Assembly: GCA_002868865.1 (NCBI GenBank)
Contig: PKUC01000022.1
Location: 1 to 64,000, forward strand
Direction: 5' to 3'
Length of the DNA stretch: 64,000 nucleotides
Origin: Desulfuromonas sp.
Lineage (GTDB): Bacteria > Desulfobacterota > Desulfuromonadia > Desulfuromonadales > Geopsychrobacteraceae
Positions 24,376 to 33,524 of the stretch are shown piece after piece (position 1 is the first letter of the stretch; each line of letters opens with the position of its first letter). Made by a program: the position numbers and the translations under genes. Under the pieces are notes generated by a model, which saw only the letters and a program-made list of their open reading frames with translations, was not told where the DNA came from and searched no databases.

Positions 24376-24927
24376 CTAGCTGCCTACTACCTCATAAGAT
24401 GACTGCACAAATCCATTGTCCCATGATTGAGTGCTTAGGTGTTGCAGTTTGATGTCATACTGTAGTTCGCCAAACAGAGGCCTTCCTTGACCGATCAGGA
24501 CGGGTATTTTCGTTAGGGTGATATCGTCTACTAATCCAGCCCGAAGAAATGATTGGATCACATTCCCACCATCGAGATAAATGCGTTTGCTGCCATCCAG
24601 AGAAAGCTTCTCGATAAGTTCTTCTGGAGAAGAAGAATCGATCTTGACTAGACCTCGAAGATTGTCGGGCATCTCTGTTAAGCTCTTGCTGAGTACGACT
24701 ACTGGTTTTTCTTGATATGGCCAGTGATCAAACTCCAGCACTTTTTCAAAGGAGTTGCGTCCCATAACCAAAGCATCCACGGAGTCAAAAAACTCCTTGT
24801 AGCCGCAGTCTTCGGCATCTTCCCCGGCGTTCATGAGCCAATCAATTCCCCCGTCTGGTCTTGCGATAAATCCATCCAAGCTGGTGGCGATGAAGACTGA
24901 AACCTTGGTTCTTGAAGCTGCGTTCAT
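24376..24927 (-). CDS. dihydrofolate reductase / RibD C-terminal family protein
   Basis: KVSVFIATSLDGFIARPDGGIDWL; VDALVMGRNSFEKVLEF; GSKRIYLDGGNVIQSFL. Confidence 0.88.
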   Translation of the reverse strand: MNAASRTKVSVFIATSLDGFIARPDGGIDWLMNAGEDAEDCGYKEFFDSVDALVMGRNSFEKVLEFDHWPYQEKPVVVLSKSLTEMPDNLRGLVKIDSSSPEELIEKLSLDGSKRIYLDGGNVIQSFLRAGLVDDITLTKIPVLIGQGRPLFGELQYDIKLQHLSTQSWDNGFVQSSYEVVGS

Positions 24928-24992
24928 GTACTATCCTCTCTTGAGTTGGTGCCAGCAAGTAGCTGGCATTTATATCGGTAAAAACACCTATC

Positions 24993-25616
24993 TTGCTTTT
25001 CCTGATAGGTTCGTGTATTTTTATTCTACACCGTAGAAAAACAATACCGGAGGGCTTAGTGACCGTCAAGCAGAAAAAGAGAGGACGTCCCAGCAAACTG
25101 ACTCGCGAAGCAATAGTGTTGGGTGCCAAGGAATGGATGCTGGAGCAGAATAAAAAACTCAGCATTAGGGCCTTGGCGAGCCATTTAGAAGTCGACCCAA
25201 TGGCGATCTACCACTATTTTGACAATAAGGCAGCGCTGCTGGAGGCGATTACGATTTCGATCATGCAGGGGATCTATACGCCGGGCAATAGCTCCAGTTG
25301 GCAAATGGAGTTGACGAAACTTTGCCACAGCTACCTATCCCTGCTAAGAGATCATCCGGGTCTGCTGGAGACCCTGCTATCCATGGGAGGCGAAATGGCT
25401 GGTCCCGCAGAAGTATTTAGGGAGCGCTTTGATTTGGCAATCGCGCCTTTGAGTCTGGAGGAGAGCCGAAAGAATGCAGCCCTTGATTTGCTCGTCGACT
25501 ATATGCACGGATTCGCACTTGCGTTGCATTGCGCAAAGGATAAGTCCAAGCTGGAGGTTTCAGCTATTGAGAGGCCGCTAGCCCTTTATCTGAGCATTCT
25601 GGAAGTCGAAACATAA
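24993..25616 (+). CDS. TetR/AcrR-family transcriptional regulator
   Basis: LSIRALASHLEVDPMAIYHYFDNKAALLEAI helix-turn-helix; true start probably downstream near VTVKQKKRGRPSKL. Confidence 0.88.
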   Translation: MLFLIGSCIFILHRRKTIPEGLVTVKQKKRGRPSKLTREAIVLGAKEWMLEQNKKLSIRALASHLEVDPMAIYHYFDNKAALLEAITISIMQGIYTPGNSSSWQMELTKLCHSYLSLLRDHPGLLETLLSMGGEMAGPAEVFRERFDLAIAPLSLEESRKNAALDLLVDYMHGFALALHCAKDKSKLEVSAIERPLALYLSILEVET

Positions 25617-25641
25617 ACAGATTACCCAACGCTAGTTTCAT

Positions 25642-25684
25642 AAAAAAGAGCCTCCCATCGGCTAGCAAGGGGAGGCTCTTTTTT
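25642..25684 (+). terminator. bidirectional-looking terminator after tetR
   Basis: AAAAAAGAGCCTCCC...GGGGAGGCTCTTTTTT. Confidence 0.8.
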
Positions 25685-25735
25685 ATTGTCTGCAAGATGG
25701 TTCTCACCAAAAACAACACAAAACTTTAACAGCGC

Positions 25736-25769
25736 CAAAAAAAACGGCTCCAATTATCAGGAGCCGTTT
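25736..25769 (-). terminator. intrinsic terminator of rho
   Basis: Minus strand ACGGCTCC-loop-GGAGCCGT followed by T run. Confidence 0.8.
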
Positions 25770-25830
25770 CGATCTGCGTCTTTGTGTTGACCTTCTTGTT
25801 GAGCGTTTCAACCGCCAACGAAAGGATTAG

Positions 25831-27078
25831 CTACCGATTCATCGAATCGAGAAAATCCTGATTGGTCTCGGTTTCCATCAGCTTGTCGATCATGAACTCC
25901 ATACTATCGACAACGTTCATACTGGACAGAACCTTACGCAGCAGCCAAATACGCTGCAGGCTTGCATCCTCGACCAGCAGATCTTCCTTGCGCGTTCCGG
26001 AGCGGTTGATATCCATCGCCGGGAAGGTGCGTTTGTCGGCCAGGCGACGGTCGAGATGCAGCTCCATGTTGCCGGTCCCCTTGAACTCTTCAAAGATAAC
26101 CTCATCCATCTTACTGCCGGTGTCGATCAGCGCGGTAGCGATAATGGTCAAGCTGCCGCCTTCCTCGATGTTACGCGCCGCGCCGAAGAAACGCTTCGGC
26201 TTGTGCAGGGCGTGGGCATCGACACCCCCGGAGAGAATCTTACCCGACGAGGGAATGATGGTATTGTAGGCACGCGCCAGACGGGTGATCGAGTCGAGCA
26301 GAATAACGACATCACGCTTGTGCTCGACAAGTCGTTTTGCTTTTTCAATAACCATTTCAGCCACCTGAACGTGACGGTTGGCCGGCTCGTCAAAGGTCGA
26401 GGAGATGACCTCGCCGTTGACGCTGCGCTGCATGTCGGTGACCTCCTCGGGGCGCTCATCGATCAACAGAACGATGAGATAAGCCTCGGGATGATTGGCT
26501 GAAATCGAGTTGGCGATATTCTGCAACAGCACCGTCTTACCGGTTCGCGGCGGTGCGACAATCAGACCACGCTGCCCTTTTCCGATCGGCGAGACGAGGT
26601 CCATCACCCGGGTCGCCTTGTTATCTGCGGTGGTCTCCAGCACAAGCTGTTCTTCGGGATAGAGCGGGGTCAGGTTATCGAAGAAGGTCTTTTCGCGCAT
26701 CTTGGAGGGATCTTCAAAGTTGACCTCCGACACCTTGAGCAGCGCAAAGTAACGCTCCCCTTCTTTGGGAGGGCGGATCTGACCGGACACGGTGTCGCCA
26801 GTGCGCAAGCCGAAGCGCCGGATCTGCGACGGTGAAATATAGATGTCGTCGGGACCGGGCAGATAATTGGCATCCGGCGCGCGGAGAAAACCGAATCCAT
26901 CCGGAAGAATTTCGAGCACCCCCTCACCAAAGATCGCTTTCTTTTTCGCCGCGGTCGCGTTGAGCATATTGAATATCAGGTCCTGACGGCGCTGGCCTCC
27001 AATCTCTTCGAGTCCCATCTCTTTGGCCATATCGATCAGGTCAGATATCTTTTTCTGCTTCAGCTCTTTTAAGTTCAT
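25831..27078 (-). CDS. rho: transcription termination factor Rho
   Basis: [66 protein letters not shown]. Confidence 0.98.
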   Translation of the reverse strand: MNLKELKQKKISDLIDMAKEMGLEEIGGQRRQDLIFNMLNATAAKKKAIFGEGVLEILPDGFGFLRAPDANYLPGPDDIYISPSQIRRFGLRTGDTVSGQIRPPKEGERYFALLKVSEVNFEDPSKMREKTFFDNLTPLYPEEQLVLETTADNKATRVMDLVSPIGKGQRGLIVAPPRTGKTVLLQNIANSISANHPEAYLIVLLIDERPEEVTDMQRSVNGEVISSTFDEPANRHVQVAEMVIEKAKRLVEHKRDVVILLDSITRLARAYNTIIPSSGKILSGGVDAHALHKPKRFFGAARNIEEGGSLTIIATALIDTGSKMDEVIFEEFKGTGNMELHLDRRLADKRTFPAMDINRSGTRKEDLLVEDASLQRIWLLRKVLSSMNVVDSMEFMIDKLMETETNQDFLDSMNR

Positions 27079-27513
27079 ACTGTGTCATCTCCGCGGCGCA
27101 GCCGCATGGTTATGGGTGTAGTTCGCGCAGACAAACAGGCACGGCACCACAGACAAAAGGGGCAATGAGAGTCTCGCTATTGAGTCATTCGACATGTAAT
27201 TAAATGGGTCGGTTTCGGTATGTTTTTTTTAAGGACAATAATGCGAACAGATCTATTGTAGCGGACTTTTTGGAAAAGTGTACGCACTCCACAAGAGAAG
27301 TTGCATTTAATTCGCCTTATATTTTTAATATTGGGGGTCTCGTGATGTTTATACTATACAGGCAGAAATAAACGGATTTTTTCAGTGGAGTGAGCGGTAT
27401 CAACCGCCTTATGGGTCGCTTTTACCCTCTTTCGACAACGGTGTCAACCGGAAAACATCTGAAAAAATCGACCGCAACGGTCGATATGGCGGAAAGCCCC
27501 CTCTCGTTGCACA

Positions 27514-28284
27514 CTAAAACAGACGTGCGCCGAGAGAACGGACGACCCGGTTGAGGAGCCCCTGGTACACCAGCGGCAGTCGTGCTGCGTCACCCTCGAC
27601 CTGCCCCTTTGTCAGCTCTTTTTCCAGCCCGGCCAGACCGATCTCCTTAATACGCACTGCATCGGTGTGATTGAAGTGAGCTTCATCAAAATCGGGATAC
27701 TGCAGGGTCAGCAGAGGATACGCTTCAGATCCGACCATCTCCCACAGAATCGCTCCTTCGGTATCGATCACCGCCGCGGTCGCGTAAATATCGTTGTAAC
27801 GGGTCTGCAACGTCTCCAGGCCGGTTCGCGAGCGCCGCTTTTCATCGTGCTCAACCCCGGCCAGCACTACCACCAACAGGGCATCCACGACATTCGTCTT
27901 TGTCAGTCGCTGCGTTACATCCACAGCGAAACGGTAGCCACCCGGCAGATGCTTCGGTGCAATATCAGGGCGCTTTTCGAGCAGAAGGCTCCCGGCAGTG
28001 GCGCGGGGATCGATGGCGACGTAACGCACATCAAAGTACCCCTTACCCCCACGCAGCAGCTCAACGGCAGGCTCGATTTTCCCCAGAGCAGTACTGCGCA
28101 GCAGCGCTAACAGTTCATCACGCTGGCTGTGGTCGATCTGTGAGCTCTCATCCACGAGGATCGGCAGTACACCAAGGGTCTTGACACGGGCGCGGTAGTC
28201 GTCACGCTCGATCCTGTAGGTTCCGGCCGCGCAACCGACCAGCAGAATTCCCAGAAGCGTACAGAGCAGCCATCTCGTCATCAT
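27514..28284 (-). CDS. putative lipoprotein of unknown function
   Basis: Signal peptide with lipobox LLVGC; no family recognised. Confidence 0.7.
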   Translation of the reverse strand: MMTRWLLCTLLGILLVGCAAGTYRIERDDYRARVKTLGVLPILVDESSQIDHSQRDELLALLRSTALGKIEPAVELLRGGKGYFDVRYVAIDPRATAGSLLLEKRPDIAPKHLPGGYRFAVDVTQRLTKTNVVDALLVVVLAGVEHDEKRRSRTGLETLQTRYNDIYATAAVIDTEGAILWEMVGSEAYPLLTLQYPDFDEAHFNHTDAVRIKEIGLAGLEKELTKGQVEGDAARLPLVYQGLLNRVVRSLGARLF

Positions 28285-28321
28285 CCTGTCTCCATATTCT
28301 TTGCCCGCCTATCCCTGCGAG

Positions 28322-29254
28322 CTATTTGTCATGTACAACCGTCGTCTCGACCAACCGATCAGCGGGTGCGACCACTTCCAGCCTGAAATGGGTCACCCCC
28401 CAGCACAGCAACTCGGCAGCAGGTGCATTCCGAAGCCCTGCGGGAGGGTTTTGACCGAGAAAATCGAGAGCCATCCAGATCGCTCCGGCTCCGTTTTGGG
28501 CGGTGATTTCAACCCCCTGGCCGTGCCTCTTGCTGATCTTTTCTCCATCCCGCGCCAGGGCCAGAGGCAGATGAATATAGTGCGGTGGCGGCGCGTTAAA
28601 ACAGCTGTAGAGGTAAACCTGTCGCGGCGTTGACGAGAGCAGATCAGCCCCGCGGACCACTTGCGTCACGCCGCTGTCAAGATCGTCAATCACAACCGCC
28701 AACTGGTACGCGAACAACCCGTCGGCACGTTTGAGGACAAAATCACCGACTTCCGAACGAAGATGCTGCTCGCGTAGCCCATAAACCCCGTCGGTGTGGC
28801 AGACGATCCGGTCGGGGACCATGAGTCGTGTTGCCCGCTGCGAGCGTCCGGGGACCGGACCGCGGCGGCAGGTGCCTTGATAAACTGGGCCGTCCTCGCC
28901 CGGATGCGGCGCACTGGCAAGGATTTCCCGGCGCGAACAGCTGCAGTCGTAGAGCAATCCCTTTTGCTGCAGAACGTCCAGAGCCTGTCGATATCGACCG
29001 GACCGGCGGCTCTGATAAACGACCTCACCGTCCCACTCAAAACCGAGCCGATCCAACACCGTGAGTATAGCATCGGCAGCACCCGGCACCACCCGCGGAG
29101 TATCGAGATCTTCGATGCGCAACAGCCAACGTCCCTGGTCCTGTCGCGCCAGCAGGTAACTTCCCAGGGCGGCCACCAACGACCCGAAATGAAGTGGGCC
29201 CGTGGGACTGGGAGCGAAGCGGCCAACCACCGCAGGCACATCTCTAGAATTCAT
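28322..29254 (-). CDS. gluQ: glutamyl-Q tRNA(Asp) synthetase
   Basis: GRFAPSPTGPLHFGSLVAALGSYL; short GluRS catalytic core with no anticodon domain; CSCSRREI. Confidence 0.95.
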   Translation of the reverse strand: MNSRDVPAVVGRFAPSPTGPLHFGSLVAALGSYLLARQDQGRWLLRIEDLDTPRVVPGAADAILTVLDRLGFEWDGEVVYQSRRSGRYRQALDVLQQKGLLYDCSCSRREILASAPHPGEDGPVYQGTCRRGPVPGRSQRATRLMVPDRIVCHTDGVYGLREQHLRSEVGDFVLKRADGLFAYQLAVVIDDLDSGVTQVVRGADLLSSTPRQVYLYSCFNAPPPHYIHLPLALARDGEKISKRHGQGVEITAQNGAGAIWMALDFLGQNPPAGLRNAPAAELLCWGVTHFRLEVVAPADRLVETTVVHDK

Positions 29255-29400
29255 AATTTTTCTTCATTGCACCGGCACCCCATAGCAAACTGATCATGCC
29301 GCCGCGAACCGAAGCTGTCAAGGCTCTGCGCGATGCCGGATCTTTTCACCGGGCACAGATGCAAACATTGACTTTTCACGCGTGCCCGTGTATTGCTTAC

Positions 29401-29411
29401 TTACTTTGTAA
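29401..29411 (+). promoter_or_regulatory. candidate operator upstream of rrf2 gene
   Basis: Perfect inverted repeat TTAC-TTT-GTAA, just downstream of TTGACT-17-TATTGC promoter-like elements. Confidence 0.4.
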
Positions 29412-29432
29412 CGTTTAGGGAGGAACACAGAT

Positions 29433-29846
29433 TTGATTATTACGCGCGCAACTGAATACGCAATTCGCACCATTATCTACCTAGCAAAACATCCCAAGGG
29501 TGAAATTGTCCTTAAAAAAGACATCTGTCGCACTCAGGAAGTGACACCGGCCTTTCTGACCAAAATCCTTCAACCGCTGATCAAGGCCGGTATCGTCAGT
29601 TCGCAACGTGGTGTCGGCGGCGGCTTTCTCCTCAGCAGAAGCGCCGAAGAGATCACCCTTCTCGATATCCTCGAAGCCGAGGAAGGGTCGTTACACCTCA
29701 ACCACTGCCTGGTCGAAAAGGGGATGTGTCAGCGCGACAACCTGTGCTCGGCGCATCAAGTCTGGGAGGAAGCCCAGAGCAGTATGGTTTCCGTCCTGAA
29801 AAAATACAGTATCGCGGAACTGGTTCAACGCGAAAAAAAACCCTGA
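29433..29846 (+). CDS. Rrf2-family transcriptional regulator
   Basis: TTG start; IITRATEYAIRTIIYLAKHP...GVGGGFLLSRSAEEITLLDILEAEEG; Cys residues C-VEKGMC-NLC. Confidence 0.93.
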   Translation: MIITRATEYAIRTIIYLAKHPKGEIVLKKDICRTQEVTPAFLTKILQPLIKAGIVSSQRGVGGGFLLSRSAEEITLLDILEAEEGSLHLNHCLVEKGMCQRDNLCSAHQVWEEAQSSMVSVLKKYSIAELVQREKKP

Positions 29847-29865
29847 GCGACAGCAGGTCGATCAA

Positions 29866-29907
29866 CAAAAAAGGCAGCCGCTCCGCATCGCGCGGGGGCT
29901 GCCTTTT
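29866..29907 (+). terminator. intrinsic terminator of rrf2 gene
   Basis: AAGGCAGCC...GGCTGCCTTTT. Confidence 0.7.
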
Positions 29908-30076
29908 CCATGAACGACGGTCATTTCCCAAAAAACACCCTGGAGACCAGGAGGGCGGGTCGTCCAGGGCGAATCGGAAGGCTGCCACAGCCTCCCGTAA
30001 CCTTCTCTCTCGGACCTGCCCGCAATTGTATCGTGTCTTGGGTAAAAATCAAATCATCGCGGTATAATTGACCGCC

Positions 30077-31294
30077 TTACGAACCGACCCGATCCTCCGG
30101 ATAAGCGTGGATCTGATGGATGCTCAGATCCGGACCAGTAAATTCAGCCTCTTCTTCCATTCGGAAACCAAAGGTCTTATCGATCAGAAAATAGACGACG
30201 AATCCGGTGATCAGAGCATAGCCGACAGCAAGCAAACTTCCCACCAACTGCGACAGAAAACTGACGCCACCCAAACCTCCCAAAGCGGTGCTCCCGAAAA
30301 TACCGGCTGCAATTCCGCCCCAGGTGCCGATCACCCCATGAAGCGGCCAGACGCCGAGGACATCGTCTATCTTGAGCTTTTCCTGCTCAATCTGAAAACC
30401 GTAAACGAAGATCAGCGACCCCAGCCCGCCGACGAAAAAAGCGCCAATGGGATGGACCAGATCAGACCCCGCACAGATCGCGATCAGGCCCGCCAGAGCA
30501 CCGTTATGAACAAAACCGGGGTCGTTCTTACCCGCAATCAGCGCAAACAATACCCCACCGACCATTGCCAGCAGTGAATTGGCCGCCACCAGACCGGAGA
30601 TTCCTTCCAGTTTCTGCGCGCTCATGACATTAAAGCCAAACCAGCCGACGGCCAGAATCCAGCTGCCCAGTGCCAGAAAAGGGATATTACTGATCGGAAT
30701 CGCCTGACTGCGGTTGCGGACAAACCGTCCCATCCGTGGACCGAGAATCAGAACGGCAGGCAAAGCCAGCCAGCCGCCGATAGAGTGAACGACAACACTG
30801 CCGGCAAAGTCGTGAAACGGCGCGCCGAAAGTATTTTCAAAGAAACTCTGCAAGCCCGCGCTGTTCTGCCCCCAGATCAGCGACTCGAAGATCGGATAGG
30901 AGATTCCGGCAAAGATCGCGCCGGCCATCACCTGAGGCCAGAACTTGGCGCGCTCAGCAATTCCGCCGGAAATGATGGCTGGGATGCAGGCCGCGAAGCA
31001 GAGCAGGAAGAAGAAATGAACGAGATTGTATCCATTATCATTCCCCATCAGCTCTGAAGCTGGCATGAGAAAGTGGACACCGTAAGAAATCGGATAACCG
31101 ATCAAAAAGTAAACGACTGTCGAGACCGACCAGTCTGACAGGATCTTGACGAATGCGTTCACCTGACTTTTCTTGCGAACCGTACCGACTTCAAGAAAAG
31201 CAAAGCCGGCATGCATGGCAAAGACCATGACCGCCCCCAACATAAGGAACAGCACATCCCCGCCCACGCGTAAGGACTCAATAGACGCTTCCAT
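30077..31294 (-). CDS. amt: ammonium transporter (Amt family)
   Basis: Start at MEASIESLRVGGD; FHDFAGSVVVHSIGGW and WPLHGVIGTWGG carry the Amt twin-His positions. Confidence 0.95.
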   Translation of the reverse strand: MEASIESLRVGGDVLFLMLGAVMVFAMHAGFAFLEVGTVRKKSQVNAFVKILSDWSVSTVVYFLIGYPISYGVHFLMPASELMGNDNGYNLVHFFFLLCFAACIPAIISGGIAERAKFWPQVMAGAIFAGISYPIFESLIWGQNSAGLQSFFENTFGAPFHDFAGSVVVHSIGGWLALPAVLILGPRMGRFVRNRSQAIPISNIPFLALGSWILAVGWFGFNVMSAQKLEGISGLVAANSLLAMVGGVLFALIAGKNDPGFVHNGALAGLIAICAGSDLVHPIGAFFVGGLGSLIFVYGFQIEQEKLKIDDVLGVWPLHGVIGTWGGIAAGIFGSTALGGLGGVSFLSQLVGSLLAVGYALITGFVVYFLIDKTFGFRMEEEAEFTGPDLSIHQIHAYPEDRVGS

Positions 31295-31622
31295 ATCTCC
31301 AGACCTCCCTGTCCGATTCGCAGGCGACTCTGCCTGCATTTCATGTGTCGCACTACAATATGCGTACCAGAGAGCACATCCATCGGAAAACACGTCGGTC
31401 AGCCTTTACGGGAGCATTCACCGAGAACCAACCTGCTTATTTCTTGTCCATACGCGTCCAAAGATTAGGCATACGCCGCCATTGCCACCCACCAAACCGT
31501 TATTTGAGTCGACTTTATAAATTTTATTCTTGACTTATTTAGTAGTATAAAATAACCTCATTCCCACTATCAGTGTCGTCGTTTAAACAAAGAGCAATCG
31601 CCCCATAAAGCCCGAGAACCAA

Positions 31623-31847
31623 ATGGAATCCACTAAGCGCAGCATCGCTAAAGCCGTTTCTTGGCGCATTCTGGCAACAATCATCACCGCAGTCATTGTG
31701 TATCTTCTGACCGGGAAGATGGATTTTGCTGCAAAAGTAGGCCTTGCCGACACCACCTTGAAATTCCTTGTCTACTTCGGCCATGAACGAATGTGGAACC
31801 GCATCCCCTATGGCCGCGATGAAAAGCAACCGGAATACTTCATTTAA
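31623..31847 (+). CDS. DUF2061-type small membrane protein
   Basis: 74 aa; KRSIAKAVSWRILATIITAVIVYLLTG...FLVYFGHERMWNRIPYGR. Confidence 0.85.
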   Translation: MESTKRSIAKAVSWRILATIITAVIVYLLTGKMDFAAKVGLADTTLKFLVYFGHERMWNRIPYGRDEKQPEYFI

Positions 31848-31864
31848 ACGAACGGAGAACAGCC

Positions 31865-32572
31865 ATGTCAGCGTCTCAAACCATAACGACCACCTCCTCC
31901 AGCGATCCTCGCGACATTCTCGCGACTGGGATTGAAGCCACTGCCGGGCAGGTCTCCCTCGCCTGTTCCTTCAGCGTAGAAGATGCGGTCATCATCGACC
32001 TGCTTCAAAATTTGAACCTGAAGGCCAGAATCTTCGCCATCGACACCGGACGCCTTCACGAAGAAACCTACGAGGTTGCTGAAAACCTTACCGCACGCTA
32101 TGGACTCGAGATCGATTGGTATTTCCCCGAACGCGCTGCCGTTGAAAAACTTGAACAACAGAAAGGACTGTTTTCCTTCCGAAAGTCGCTCGAAAATCGC
32201 CAAGAATGCTGCCATATCCGCAAGGTCGAACCTCTGCAACGGGCGCTAGAGGGTCTTTCTGGGTGGATTACCGGACTTCGCCGCGAACAGAGCCTAACCC
32301 GCTCTAATTTGCAGCCTATCGAAAACGACCAGACCAACGGCGGCCTGCTCAAAATCTCTCCCTTGCTCGAATGGAAAGAAGCGCAAGTATGGGACTACGC
32401 CAACCGCAAGTGCCTGCCAGTCAATCAATTGCACAAACAGGGCTATCCCTCCATTGGATGCGCCCCTTGCACCAGGGCCGTCCAGCCGGGGGAATCGACT
32501 CGAGCCGGCAGATGGTGGTGGGAGAATCCAGAGCACAAAGAATGCGGCCTACACCGACGCCATTGTGCATAA
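31865..32572 (+). CDS. cysH: adenylyl-sulfate (APS) reductase, assimilatory, 4Fe-4S type
   Basis: [29 protein letters not shown] and GCAPCTRAV provide the CC...CxxC cluster ligands; [17 protein letters not shown]. Confidence 0.92.
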   Translation: MSASQTITTTSSSDPRDILATGIEATAGQVSLACSFSVEDAVIIDLLQNLNLKARIFAIDTGRLHEETYEVAENLTARYGLEIDWYFPERAAVEKLEQQKGLFSFRKSLENRQECCHIRKVEPLQRALEGLSGWITGLRREQSLTRSNLQPIENDQTNGGLLKISPLLEWKEAQVWDYANRKCLPVNQLHKQGYPSIGCAPCTRAVQPGESTRAGRWWWENPEHKECGLHRRHCA

Positions 32573-32618
32573 CGACAGGCAGAGTCAAAACAAGACACAA
32601 CAAGCGAGAGATTTTCAT

Positions 32619-33524
32619 ATGAGCAAAAAACTAACCCACCTCCAGCAACTTGAGGCCGAAAGCATCCATATTATCCGTGAGGTCACGGCAGAGTTCAGTA
32701 ACCCGGTCATGCTCTATTCGATCGGCAAAGACTCGGCTGTCATGCTGCATCTAGCGCGCAAAGCCTTCTACCCGGCCAAGCCTCCGTTTCCGCTTCTGCA
32801 CGTCGATACCACCTGGAAGTTTCGCGAAATGATCGAGTTTCGCAACCGCATGGTCAAAGAATGTGGTTTTGATCTGCTGGTTCATACCAACGAAGACGGT
32901 GTTCGCCAAGGAATCGGACCGTTTAGCCACGGTAGCGCTCTGCACACCGACGTCATGAAGACCGAAGCACTCAAGCAGGCTCTGGACAAGTATAAGTTCG
33001 ACGCAGCCTTCGGTGGCGCGCGCCGCGACGAAGAAAAATCGAGAGCAAAAGAACGAATCTTCTCCTTCCGCAGCGAGAATCATCGCTGGGATCCAAAAAA
33101 ACAGCGACCCGAACTGTGGGATATCTACAACACCAGAGTCCGGCCAGGCGAAAGTATCCGGATCTTCCCCCTCTCGAACTGGACTGAGCTCGATATCTGG
33201 CAGTACATCACCCTCGAACAAATCCCCATTGTGCCGCTCTACTATGCCAAAATGCGCCCGGTGGTTAATCGCGACGACATGCTCATCATGGTCGATGACG
33301 AGCGAATGGAGATCCGCCCCGACGAGACGGTGGAGTACAAATCAGTACGCTTTCGAACCCTGGGCTGCTACCCCCTCACCGGAGCAGTTGAATCGACCGC
33401 CGACACCCTCCCGGTGATCATCCAGGAGATGCTGTTAACGCGCACCTCCGAACGTCAGGGACGGGCCATCGATCACGATAGCGCCGGTTCCATGGAGAAG
33501 AAAAAACAGGAGGGCTACTTCTAA
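32619..33524 (+). CDS. cysD: sulfate adenylyltransferase subunit 2
   Basis: [61 protein letters not shown]. Confidence 0.97.
   Translation: MSKKLTHLQQLEAESIHIIREVTAEFSNPVMLYSIGKDSAVMLHLARKAFYPAKPPFPLLHVDTTWKFREMIEFRNRMVKECGFDLLVHTNEDGVRQGIGPFSHGSALHTDVMKTEALKQALDKYKFDAAFGGARRDEEKSRAKERIFSFRSENHRWDPKKQRPELWDIYNTRVRPGESIRIFPLSNWTELDIWQYITLEQIPIVPLYYAKMRPVVNRDDMLIMVDDERMEIRPDETVEYKSVRFRTLGCYPLTGAVESTADTLPVIIQEMLLTRTSERQGRAIDHDSAGSMEKKKQEGYF

Noticed and set aside
32454-32618. N-terminal extension of cysD into cysH
   Set aside because: CysD homology begins at [12 protein letters not shown] (32619); the extension is cysH in another frame.
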